64,000 bases of DNA from Flagellimonas zhangzhouensis. Lineage in GTDB: Bacteria > Bacteroidota > Bacteroidia > Flavobacteriales > Flavobacteriaceae. The notes under the pieces are model-generated. The model saw only the letters and a list, made by a program, of their open reading frames with translations. It did no database searches and was not told the origin of the DNA. The position numbers were made by a program, and so were the translations under genes. Positions 42,301-49,490 of this stretch are shown in pieces. The stretch's first letter is position 1, and each line of letters opens with the position of its first letter. Where the stretch lies: positions 1,054,001-1,118,000 of the forward strand of contig NZ_FNKI01000001.1 in NCBI RefSeq assembly GCF_900102925.1, in the 5' to 3' direction.

Positions 42301-43716
42301 ATTATGGTCCTTGGCCATTTGCAGGAGCACTTGGTTTACGCGGTCCTCATCTTCTTGTCCGTGACGCATAATTTCGATGTAGAAATCTTCGCCAAACTGC
42401 TCTTTCCACCAAAGTAAGGCTTCTTCGGCCTGCTTTTCACCAACATTCAATATTTTGTTTGGGACTTCACCATAAAGGTTTCCCGTGAGGGCAATCACAT
42501 TTTCCTTGTATTGCTCCACAATTTTTTTGTCGATACGGGGCACATAGTAAAATCCATCGGTATAGGCGATAGACGACATTTTGGCGAGGTTGTGATACCC
42601 TTTTTTGTTTTTGGCCAACAATACAATTTGATGCCCGTAGTCTTTTACATTTTTATTGGTGTAATCCTCACAGACATAAAACTCGCATCCTACAATGGGA
42701 GTGATTTCAGTCTCGGTAGGCTGTTCCCCATTCGCTTCGAGTTCGGCATTTTTGTCTTTTGCAGCCTTGTTGTGCGCCATGATCTCTTTCACAAAGTGAA
42801 AGGCACCCATCATATTAGCGTGGTCGGTAAGAGCAACGGCAGGCATTCCATTTTGAGCAGTAGCTTTTACCAGGTCCTTAATATTAATGGTAGACTGAAG
42901 TACCGAAAACTGGGAATGGTTATGCAAATGGGCAAAAGGGGCATCCTCCAAGGTTTGGATGTTTTCTTGGATTTCCGCTTCGGATATTTCACCCGTATCT
43001 TGGGCCCAAAGGGCATCCGCAATTTTTTTGGAAGCCGCCTTTAGGTTGATATGTTTTAGACCGATAAGCTCAATCTCTTTTGGATTGGCCTCGGAAAAAT
43101 GCTCAAAATAATCAGGCTGCACATCCAGCTCCTGAACGCTGAATTGCTTTTTACGAACTAGTTCTAAAAAACAACGGGTAGTAGCCTCCACATCGGCGGT
43201 TGCATTGTGCGCTTCTGCGAAAGGTTCGCCAAAAAGGAACTCGTGCAATTCGGTCAAGGTGGGTAGTTTGAACTTGCCACCGCGACCACCAGGAATTTTA
43301 CACAATTCTGCGGTATGTTCAGTACAGGTGTCTAAAATTGGGAGGTTTTCCATTTTGTTTTCCACTCCTTTACGGTGGAACTCGCACCCCATAATATTTA
43401 CATCGAAACCTACATTTTGACCCACAATAAATTTGGCTTGAATCAAAGCTTTGTTGAAAGCCTCTAAAACAAACTCCAAAGATTTACCCTCTTGTTCTGC
43501 CAAGGCAGTGGAAATGCCATGTATTTGTTCTGCTTCATAGGGAACGTTAAATCCCTCGGGACGAACCAAAAAATCCTGGTGCTCCACCAAATTTCCCATT
43601 TCGTCGTGCAACTGCCATGCGATCTGCACGCATCTCGGCCAGTTGTCGGTATCGGTAATGGGTGCATCCCATCGTTTGGGCAATCCAGTGGTTTCCGTAT
43701 CAAAAATCAGGTACAT
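39331..43716 (-). CDS. dnaE: DNA polymerase III alpha subunit with fused proofreading exonuclease
   Basis: 1461 aa replicative polymerase. Residues 1-190 are a DnaQ-type DEDDh exonuclease (FDTETTG at the start, HNATADVEAT near 170), a fusion seen in Bacteroidota. A PHP domain starts near residue 262 (FAHLHNHSQFSVLQSTINIK ... ALTDHANMMG). The polymerase active site includes GPGRGSAAGSVVAYCL near 645 and PDIDIDFDDEGR near 690. An OB-fold domain follows near 1300 (ELTAAGVITDVQHRISKNGKGWGLFTMED). The 5' end is at the ATG at 43716. It lies opposite rpsP, with 210 bases between them. Confidence 0.96.
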   Translation of the reverse strand: MYLIFDTETTGLPKRWDAPITDTDNWPRCVQIAWQLHDEMGNLVEHQDFLVRPEGFNVPYEAEQIHGISTALAEQEGKSLEFVLEAFNKALIQAKFIVGQNVGFDVNIMGCEFHRKGVENKMENLPILDTCTEHTAELCKIPGGRGGKFKLPTLTELHEFLFGEPFAEAHNATADVEATTRCFLELVRKKQFSVQELDVQPDYFEHFSEANPKEIELIGLKHINLKAASKKIADALWAQDTGEISEAEIQENIQTLEDAPFAHLHNHSQFSVLQSTINIKDLVKATAQNGMPAVALTDHANMMGAFHFVKEIMAHNKAAKDKNAELEANGEQPTETEITPIVGCEFYVCEDYTNKNVKDYGHQIVLLAKNKKGYHNLAKMSSIAYTDGFYYVPRIDKKIVEQYKENVIALTGNLYGEVPNKILNVGEKQAEEALLWWKEQFGEDFYIEIMRHGQEDEDRVNQVLLQMAKDHNVKLVATNNTYYCDKKDAEAHDILLCVKDGEKQSTPIGRGRGYRYGLPNQEYYYKSSDEMKELFKDVPEAILNIKEIVDKIEPYNLASDILLPKFGIPEEFKVAEDDEDGGKRGENAYLRHITYEGAKKRYGEITPEISERIDFELETIKNSGYPGYFLIVEDFIREARNMDVSVGPGRGSAAGSVVAYCLTITNIDPLKYDLLFERFLNPDRVSMPDIDIDFDDEGRGRVMDYVINKYGANQVAQIITYGTMAAKSSIRDTARVLDLPLSDADRIAKLIPNMSKLGKIFGVPEADLKKKFRSEELEKVNELLNISDSDDLEGQTVNMARVLEGSVRNTGIHACGVIITPDDITNFVPVSVAKDSDLYVTQFDNSVVESAGLLKMDFLGLKTLTLIKDTVKIVKARTGIDLVPDDFPLDDEKTYELFQRGDTVGIFQYESPGMQKHMKTLKPTVFDDLIAMNALYRPGPMEYIPSFIARKHGEEEITYDLPDMEEYLQETYGITVYQEQVMLLSQKLAGFSKGDADVLRKAMGKKIFALLEKLKPQFLDGGEKNGHPRDVLEKIWKDWEAFASYAFNKSHSTCYAYIAYQTAYLKAHYPAEYMAAVLSNNMNDIKQVTFFMEECKRMGLEVLGPDVNESYYKFAVNKENAVRFGMGAIKGVGRSAVETIVENRKEDGHYRSIFDMAKRIDLRAANKKAFENLALAGGFDSFSDTHRAQYFHDEGDGITFLEKAVKYGAKFQENENSSQVSLFGEASDVQIPEPIIPPCEEWGTMEKLRREKEVVGIYLSGHPLDDFKKEITAFCNSDVSAFSNLEQYVNRELTAAGVITDVQHRISKNGKGWGLFTMEDYNESYEFRIFGEEYLKFRHFLMINSFVYVRAYVKEGWVNRDTGKKGDPRLQFNDFKQLQDVMEAFARKLTIKLNLDKLQENRIQTLKETLNMHKGDHPLSFEVYEMEEEIKLKLSARKQKVKINSELLSELEAHEIHYKLN

Positions 43717-43847
43717 AGGCTAAGGTTCTCTATCAAAAAAAGGAATGGATAAATGTACGGAAGTCGTCTTGTTTGTGGAAATTGAGTTTTTACGATTTAT
43801 CAACCAATAAAAAATAGTTTAGTTGTTGTGGATTAGGAGATTTGGAT

Positions 43848-43855
43848 TATATTTG
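43848..43855 (+). promoter_or_regulatory. rpsP-rimM promoter (-7 box) with leader hairpin
   Basis: TATATTTG with TTG about 20 bases upstream. The 65-base leader contains AGGGT-CGGGC-ACCCT (43897-43911), a small hairpin 15 bases before the start codon that could tune translation. Confidence 0.65.
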
Positions 43856-43926
43856 CACCCGCTTAACAGACAAGCGATTAAATAGAATTAATAACAAGGG
43901 TCGGGCACCCTACAAATTAATGTGAT

Positions 43927-44490
43927 ATGCCAGTTAAAATTAGACTTCAGAGACACGGTAAAAAAGGTAAACCATTTTATTGGGTGGTTGCCGCAGATTC
44001 CAGAGCAAAAAGAGACGGTAAATTTTTGGAAAAATTGGGAACTTATAACCCAAACACCAATCCAGCTTCTATCGACTTGGATATTGATGGTTCTGTAAAA
44101 TGGTTGCAGAATGGTGCACAACCTACCGATACTGCAAGAGCTATTCTTTCTTATAAAGGTGTTATGATGAAGCACCACTTGTTGGGTGGACTTCGTAAAG
44201 GAGCCTTGACCGAAGAGCAAGTTGAAGAGAAATTCAAAGCTTGGTTGGAAGAGAAAGAGCAAAAAATCCAGGCCAAAAAAGATGGTTTGAGCAAAGCTGA
44301 AGCAGAAGCTAGAGCAAAAGCCTTGGAAGCTGAGAAAGAAGTGAACGAGAAGAGAGCTGCTGCTGCATTGCCAGTAGAGGAAGAAGTTGCTGAGGAAGCT
44401 GCAGAAGAAACTGCTGAAGCTGCAACCGAAGAGGCTACTCCAGAAGCTGAGGCTCCTGCTGCCGAGGAAGCTGCCAAAGAAGAAGAATAG
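43927..44490 (+). CDS. rpsP: 30S ribosomal protein S16 with acidic tail
   Basis: 187 aa. Residues 1-80 are canonical S16 (MPVKIRLQRHGKKGKPFYWVVAADSRAKRDGKFLEKLG). The rest is a long extension: a charged helix then an Ala/Glu-rich tail (EEVAEEAAEETAEAATEE onward), as in other Flavobacteriaceae; the tail is probably disordered and solvent-exposed. It is followed 11 bases later by rimM, the gene for an assembly factor of the same 30S head region. Confidence 0.97.
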   Translation: MPVKIRLQRHGKKGKPFYWVVAADSRAKRDGKFLEKLGTYNPNTNPASIDLDIDGSVKWLQNGAQPTDTARAILSYKGVMMKHHLLGGLRKGALTEEQVEEKFKAWLEEKEQKIQAKKDGLSKAEAEARAKALEAEKEVNEKRAAAALPVEEEVAEEAAEETAEAATEEATPEAEAPAAEEAAKEEE

Positions 44491-44501
44491 AACTCTAGAC
44501 G

Positions 44502-45032
44502 ATGCGCAAGGAAGACTGTTTCTACCTGGGCAAAGTCGTTTCAAAATACAGCTTTAAGGGTGAGGTGTTGGTAAAATTAGACACCGATGAACCCGATATC
44601 TACGAAAATATGGAATCAGTATTTGTTTCTTTGGGAAACAATCTGGTTCCATTTTTTATTGACCGCTGTCGACTTCATAAATCCAATTTGCTTCGTATTG
44701 ATTTTGAAGAAGTAAAGGACGAACCCACTGCGGATAAAATCATAGGTTCGGAACTGTATTTGCCCCTTACCATGTTGCCTAAATTAAAAGGAAACCAATT
44801 TTACTTTCATGAAGTGATTGGGTTCACCATGTTGGATGAGGTGCATGGTGACATTGGAAAAATTGTTGCCGTAAACGATAGTGCTTCCCAAGATCTTTTT
44901 GAAGTGGAAAAGGACGGTAAGGAACTTCTGATTCCAGTAAGTGATGAGATCATCATTAAAGTGGACCGTGAAAACCAAACCATCCATGTGAAAACTCCAG
45001 AGGGTTTGGTGGATTTGTATCTTGGAGAATAA
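44502..45032 (+). CDS. rimM: Ribosome maturation factor RimM
   Basis: 176 aa, standard length. The N-terminal beta-barrel (FYLGKVVSKYSFKGEVLVKLDTD) and C-terminal PRC barrel (GFTMLDEVHGDIGKIVAVNDSASQDLFEVEKDGKELLIPV) match RimM, which binds S19 and helps 30S head maturation. It is co-transcribed with rpsP and followed by a strong terminator. Confidence 0.95.
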   Translation: MRKEDCFYLGKVVSKYSFKGEVLVKLDTDEPDIYENMESVFVSLGNNLVPFFIDRCRLHKSNLLRIDFEEVKDEPTADKIIGSELYLPLTMLPKLKGNQFYFHEVIGFTMLDEVHGDIGKIVAVNDSASQDLFEVEKDGKELLIPVSDEIIIKVDRENQTIHVKTPEGLVDLYLGE

Positions 45033-45049
45033 AAAACTATACTATCAAT

Positions 45050-45078
45050 AAAAAGGGCGGCCATTGGCCGCCCTTTTT
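45050..45078. terminator. Terminator after rimM
   Basis: GGGCGGCCA/TGGCCGCCC stem flanked by five As and five Ts; it also faces the convergent outer-membrane protein gene, so it serves both strands. Confidence 0.9.
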
Positions 45079-45112
45079 GTGGTTGTTGGTATATAGAACT
45101 GAAAAGCCAGTT

Positions 45113-45682
45113 TTATTTTTTCCATTTTCCTCCACCTACGTAGAAGCCTAAGGAAATGCCTAAGTAGGAGTTTTTAATTTCAGCACCATCTATTTCGGTC
45201 TTTCCAATAAGATTATAGTTAACCGCCGCGCGGAATTTACCCCATTCGAATCCAGTACGAATCATACCGCCAAACTTCCCGTCAACTTCTGCTTCCGCAT
45301 CAGGACCAAAATCTTCAAAACTAAGGTTGGCTAGAGCGCTAAAACCTACACCTGCACCGACGAATGGAGCAAAGGAGGAACTGCCATTGTTAAAATAGTA
45401 ATCAAAAGTTCCCAAATAAGATGAACTTGCAGCTAAATCTGCTTCCAAAGATACTCCTGAGTCAGTTACGTTTTTAGCCATAATTGCTGATTCAAAACGA
45501 ATACCCACGTTCATGTTGTCTGCAACATTGTACTTGGGTTCAATACCAAATAGAAGACCACCTCCTCCATCAGGCATGGTATAACCAAAGTCTAGTCCAG
45601 CACGGAATTTACCTTCTTCTTGCGCTTGTGCCATTTGAAATGTACCAGCAATAATGACCATCGCAACTAAAAATTTCTTCAT
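45113..45682 (-). CDS. Outer-membrane beta-barrel protein (OmpW/porin-like family)
   Basis: 189 aa with a signal peptide (MKKFLVAMVIIAGTFQMAQAQ). The mature part is an 8-strand-type barrel of alternating residues (FRAGLDFGYTMPDGGGGLLFGIEPKYNV ... YLGISLGFYVGGG) typical of the outer membrane beta-barrel family of Bacteroidota. The function is unknown. It is monocistronic; the terminator at 45050-45078 lies downstream. Confidence 0.88.
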   Translation of the reverse strand: MKKFLVAMVIIAGTFQMAQAQEEGKFRAGLDFGYTMPDGGGGLLFGIEPKYNVADNMNVGIRFESAIMAKNVTDSGVSLEADLAASSSYLGTFDYYFNNGSSSFAPFVGAGVGFSALANLSFEDFGPDAEAEVDGKFGGMIRTGFEWGKFRAAVNYNLIGKTEIDGAEIKNSYLGISLGFYVGGGKWKK

Positions 45683-45850
45683 AATAAGATGTTTAAGAAT
45701 TGGAATTTTATGGAATAGGAATTAGCCTATTCATTATTAAAGCCACGAATTAAGGGTGTTGGTTTTGAAGAAATTGAGGTGATCTAACGGATGGCTTGTT
45801 TCAACCAACGAATGCTAGTTTTCAATTGACGGGGTAATTCAATTACAAAA

Positions 45851-45874
45851 AAAATCCACCTTTAGGTGGATTTT
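45851..45874. terminator. Terminator after the fucosidase gene
   Basis: AAAATCCACC-TTTA-GGTGGATTTT, a 10-bp perfect stem with U-run potential on both strands, 25 bases past the stop of the minus-strand fucosidase gene. Confidence 0.8.
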
Positions 45875-45898
45875 AAAAACTATATATGAAGATGTGTG

Positions 45899-47269
45899 TT
45901 ATTTCAAAATCACTTCAATCACTGGAATTTCTACATTCGGCTTGTTTACGGGTAAAATCAAATTGATATCGTTTTCCCCGAATGTCTGCTTGTGCATCCA
46001 GTGGCTGTAAGGTTCAGAAATTTCAAGTTCAGAGGCATCATGCAAAAACTGCGCATATTTGATTTTATCTTTCATCCCCTCCAACAACAAATATTTTATA
46101 GGGTAATCCAACAAGTGAATGTAAAGTCTATTCGTTTTAGGGTTGTACGTCAAAATGGAATTATCAGGAGCTTTAATGTCATCAGGAGCTTGGGTAGCTC
46201 CATAAATGGAGCGGTCGTTGTATTTCATCCATTCACCCATACCTTCCAATGCATTGTCTACTCTATAATCAAAAGTCCCTCTGCCTGTAGGGCCGACGTT
46301 TAATAGCACGTTTCCACCCTTGCTCACAGATTCAATCAAAAGTGTCAACAATTGTCTTTTGTTTTTCCAAGTATGCTCGTCACGGTAATAGCCCCAAGAT
46401 CCAGAAAAGGTTTGGCACGTTTCCCAAGGCACACGTTTGCCCTCATATTCCAACCATTTTTTCACCTTAAACTGCTCAGGAGTGGTGTAATCCCATCCAC
46501 CAGCATAATCCTTAATGCCAGCTCTGTCATTTATGATGATTTCAGGTTGAAGTTTACGAACTAGTTTCAGAAGTCCTTCCGAATCCCAATCCTCGCCACT
46601 TTTCCCAAAGGGATCGGGAAACGAATAATCCAACCATAAAAGGTCAATTTTACCGTAATTGGTAAGGATTTCTGTAACCTGGTCTTTCAGGTACTGTCGG
46701 TAGACATCCATGTCCTTGCCCTTGTTCAATTTATCGTATTCCTTTTGGGTTTCGACACTCATAGGATGGTTACGGTCAATGGTATAGTCAGGGTGATGCC
46801 AATCCAAAAGCGAATAATAAAATCCAACTTTCAATCCTTCTGCCCTAAAAGCATCAACCCACTCTTGAATGGCATCTTTTCCATAAGGACTATTGGTGAT
46901 TTTAAAATCGGTGTATTTGGAATCGAAAAGGGTGAAACCCTCATGGTGTTTTGTGGTGATCACGGCATATTTCATGCCAGCGGCCTTAGCTTTTTTGGCC
47001 CATTCGGTGGGGTCGTAAAGGTCTGGGTTGAACAGGTCGAAGTATTTTTGGTATTCCTCATTCGGAATGCGCTCTTTTTTCTGTACCCATTCGTGGCGGG
47101 CAGCTTGGGAATAAAGCCCCCAATGAATGAACATGCCGAACCGAGCTTCGGTCCACCATTCTAAGCGTTTTTCTTTTTCGGCGTCCGTTTCGTCCCAAAT
47201 TTTCTTTTGGGCGTTGGTTAGGTTGAAACAAAAAATGGAAAGAACGGCAACTAGAAATATTCTGTTCAT
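45899..47269 (-). CDS. Alpha-L-fucosidase, GH29
   Basis: 456 aa from the ATG at 47269 (MNRIFLVAVLSIFCFNLTNAQ, a signal peptide); the longer ORF to 47383 has no signal and is less likely. GH29 features: EARFGMFIHWGLYSQ, AVITTKHHEGFTLFDSKY with the substrate-binding HHEGF, and IDLLWLDYSFPD holding the nucleophile Asp of the usual WxD position. It removes terminal fucose from glycans in the periplasm or outside. The C-terminal 80 residues form the usual beta-sandwich. It is a lone gene without PUL partners in this window. Confidence 0.93.
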   Translation of the reverse strand: MNRIFLVAVLSIFCFNLTNAQKKIWDETDAEKEKRLEWWTEARFGMFIHWGLYSQAARHEWVQKKERIPNEEYQKYFDLFNPDLYDPTEWAKKAKAAGMKYAVITTKHHEGFTLFDSKYTDFKITNSPYGKDAIQEWVDAFRAEGLKVGFYYSLLDWHHPDYTIDRNHPMSVETQKEYDKLNKGKDMDVYRQYLKDQVTEILTNYGKIDLLWLDYSFPDPFGKSGEDWDSEGLLKLVRKLQPEIIINDRAGIKDYAGGWDYTTPEQFKVKKWLEYEGKRVPWETCQTFSGSWGYYRDEHTWKNKRQLLTLLIESVSKGGNVLLNVGPTGRGTFDYRVDNALEGMGEWMKYNDRSIYGATQAPDDIKAPDNSILTYNPKTNRLYIHLLDYPIKYLLLEGMKDKIKYAQFLHDASELEISEPYSHWMHKQTFGENDINLILPVNKPNVEIPVIEVILK

Positions 47270-47387
47270 CGGGGGTTTTTGGTTGGTTATTATGCCCCAA
47301 AAATCGGGCTTGGAGAAATCAATACAAAACTTCAAGGGTAATGACGGATAAGAATTATGAAGATGGTAATTTAATGCCATCAAATTT

Positions 47388-47395
47388 TATTTTTG
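47388..47395 (+). promoter_or_regulatory. trmN6 promoter (-7 box)
   Basis: TATTTTTG at 28 bases before the ATG at 47423; transcription would start near 47401, which supports 47423 over an earlier in-frame TTG/ATG. Confidence 0.6.
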
Positions 47396-47422
47396 CAAAG
47401 TATACCCCAATTTAATTGTGTA

Positions 47423-48136
47423 ATGTCAACACCCTTTAAATTCAAACAATTCACGATTCACCAAGATCAATGCGCCATGAAAGTGGGCACCGATGGCGTG
47501 CTTTTAGGTGCATGGGCATCTTTGGAACATCAACCGTATTCCATTTTGGATATCGGAGCTGGCACGGGCCTGATTGCTTTACAAATGGCACAGCGTTCCC
47601 ATGCCGAACTTATCGATGCCATTGAGTTGGATGATGATGCCTATGAGCAATGCGTTGCCAATTTTGAGGCTTCACCATGGGGAGACAGACTTTTCTGTTA
47701 TCATGCAGGTTTTGATGAATTTGTGGATGAAATGGATGAGGAGTATGATTTAATTATTTCCAATCCACCATTTTATGCTGAAGAAGTGGGTAGTGGAGAT
47801 GATGCAAGGGACAAAGCAAGACAGAACAGTTCGTTGCCTTTTGATGAATTGGTCGATGGGGTTTCCAAACTATTGATTGCAGATGGACGATTTGCAGTCA
47901 TTATTCCTCATAAAGAAGAAATCTATTTTATGGAGTTGTGTTCCAATGTCGGATTATACCCAAATCGAATCACAAGAGTTAAGGGAAATCCTGACGCTGA
48001 TTTTAAAAGAAGCCTAATGGAATTTAGCAGAAAAAAAGTAGCGGTAAAGGAAAATGAATTGACCATAGAACATGGCCGTCATGACTACACAAAAGAGTAT
48101 ATTGAGCTTACGCAAGCATTTTATTTAAAAATGTAA
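47423..48136 (+). CDS. trmN6: tRNA1(Val) adenine-37 N6-methyltransferase
   Basis: 237 aa from the ATG at 47423 (MSTPFKFKQFTIHQDQCAMKVGTDGVLLGAW). SAM-binding motif DIGAGTGLIALQMA, acidic ELDDDA, and catalytic NPPF (IISNPPFYAEEV) define an N6-adenine methyltransferase of the YfiC/TrmN6 family, which modifies the base next to the anticodon of tRNA-Val. Monocistronic with its own promoter. Confidence 0.93.
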   Translation: MSTPFKFKQFTIHQDQCAMKVGTDGVLLGAWASLEHQPYSILDIGAGTGLIALQMAQRSHAELIDAIELDDDAYEQCVANFEASPWGDRLFCYHAGFDEFVDEMDEEYDLIISNPPFYAEEVGSGDDARDKARQNSSLPFDELVDGVSKLLIADGRFAVIIPHKEEIYFMELCSNVGLYPNRITRVKGNPDADFKRSLMEFSRKKVAVKENELTIEHGRHDYTKEYIELTQAFYLKM

Positions 48137-48155
48137 CAATACCAAAGCTAAATGT

Positions 48156-48163
48156 TATATTTG
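48156..48163 (+). promoter_or_regulatory. Promoter upstream of the acyl-CoA dehydrogenase
   Basis: TATATTTG; the resulting 140-base leader would include the palindromic repeats at 48214-48289. Confidence 0.55.
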
Positions 48164-48213
48164 ACAAATTGTGTGATGTGTTAAAATTCATATCAAATGG
48201 TTGCTGAGCGCCA

Positions 48214-48289
48214 GCCTGCGGCAGGCAGATAGTCGAAGCAACAAGAAAATTCAGTTACAATAAAAATGGATTCCTGCCTGCGCAGGAAT
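48214..48289. repeat. Palindromic intergenic repeat
   Basis: GCCTGC-G-GCAGGC (48214-48226) and ATTCCTGC-N4-GCAGGAAT (48270-48289). The same GCCTG/CAGGC palindrome is embedded in the repeat at 56429-56501. These are typical dispersed REP-like elements of Flavobacteriaceae. Confidence 0.6.
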
Positions 48290-48310
48290 GACAAAATAAA
48301 ATTATAATCA

Positions 48311-49489
48311 ATGAAACCCGACTTATTCGAAGCCCCTGACTACTACAATTTGGATGATTTGCTTTCTGAAGAGCATAAATTAGTGCGCGATGCCGCACGT
48401 CAATGGGTAAAGCGAGATGTGTCCCCAATCATTGAGGAATATGCCCAAAAAGCAGAATTCCCAAAGCAGATTATTGCTGGTTTGGCAGAAATCGGTGCTT
48501 TTGGCCCCTACATTCCCGAAGAATATGGCGGAGCAGGATTAGATCAGATAAGTTACGGGTTGATTATGCAAGAAATTGAGCGAGGAGATAGCGGGGTTCG
48601 TTCAACGGCTTCGGTACAATCTTCTTTGGTGATGTATCCCATTTTTGCCTACGGTTCGGAAGAACAGCGTAAAAAATACTTGCCCAAGTTGGCCTCAGGG
48701 GAGTGGATGGGGTGTTTTGGATTGACAGAGCCCAATCATGGATCCAACCCTGGAGGGATGGAAACCAAGTTCAAGGAGGCAGGTGATCACTATGTGTTGA
48801 ATGGAGCCAAATTGTGGATTTCAAATTCCCCGTTTGCCGATGTGGCTGTGGTTTGGGCCAAGAACGAAGAGGGTCGAATTCATGGTTTGATCGTGGAACG
48901 TGGAATGGAGGGTTTTTCCACTCCAGAAACGCACAATAAATGGTCGCTTCGTGCTTCGGCCACGGGTGAGCTTATTTTTGATAATGTAAAAGTTCCAAAG
49001 GAAAATCTATTGTCTGGCAAAAGTGGATTGGGTGCTCCGCTAGGTTGTTTGGATTCCGCTCGGTTTGGAATAGCTTGGGGTGCCATCGGTGCAGCAATGG
49101 ATTGTTACGATACCGCACTTAGATATGCTAAAGAACGTATACAGTTTGGAAAACCAATTGCTGCTTATCAACTTCAACAAAAGAAATTGGCCGAAATGAT
49201 CACCGAGATCACCAAAGCACAATTATTGGCTTTCCGTTTGGGGCAACTTAAAAATGAGGGTAGGGCGACTACAGCCCAAATTTCCATGGCGAAGCGAAAC
49301 AATGTGGAAATGGCCATTAAAATTGCACGTGAGGCAAGACAAATGTTGGGTGGAATGGGAATCACAGGCGAATACAGCATTATGCGCCACATGATGAATC
49401 TTGAAAGTGTGATTACTTACGAGGGCACTCATGACATTCACTTGTTGATCACTGGGGCAGATATCACAGGGATTCCAGCTTTTAAATAG
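48311..49489 (+). CDS. Acyl-CoA dehydrogenase, glutaryl-CoA dehydrogenase-like
   Basis: 392 aa. FAD-dependent dehydrogenase with CFGLTEPNHGSNPGGMETK, KLWISNSPFADVAVVWAK and the C-terminal YEGTHDIHLLITGADITGIPAF, in which the Glu of YEGT is the catalytic base position of glutaryl-CoA dehydrogenases. It acts in lysine/tryptophan or glutarate breakdown, giving crotonyl-CoA. It is followed two bases later by the stop of the convergent FdhF-like gene. Confidence 0.9.
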   Translation: MKPDLFEAPDYYNLDDLLSEEHKLVRDAARQWVKRDVSPIIEEYAQKAEFPKQIIAGLAEIGAFGPYIPEEYGGAGLDQISYGLIMQEIERGDSGVRSTASVQSSLVMYPIFAYGSEEQRKKYLPKLASGEWMGCFGLTEPNHGSNPGGMETKFKEAGDHYVLNGAKLWISNSPFADVAVVWAKNEEGRIHGLIVERGMEGFSTPETHNKWSLRASATGELIFDNVKVPKENLLSGKSGLGAPLGCLDSARFGIAWGAIGAAMDCYDTALRYAKERIQFGKPIAAYQLQQKKLAEMITEITKAQLLAFRLGQLKNEGRATTAQISMAKRNNVEMAIKIAREARQMLGGMGITGEYSIMRHMMNLESVITYEGTHDIHLLITGADITGIPAFK

Positions 49490-49490
49490 T

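Noticed and set aside
44151..44477. Ala/Ser-rich antisense ORF opposite the S16 tail
   Set aside because: Produced by the repetitive GCT/GAA codons of the acidic rpsP tail.
37270..47383. Longer start of the fucosidase gene at 47383
   Set aside because: The extension lacks a signal peptide, while the ATG at 47269 starts a perfect one. The same reasoning was used for other shortened genes (ssb, RadC-like, AbiF-like, hutU, hutI, integrase).
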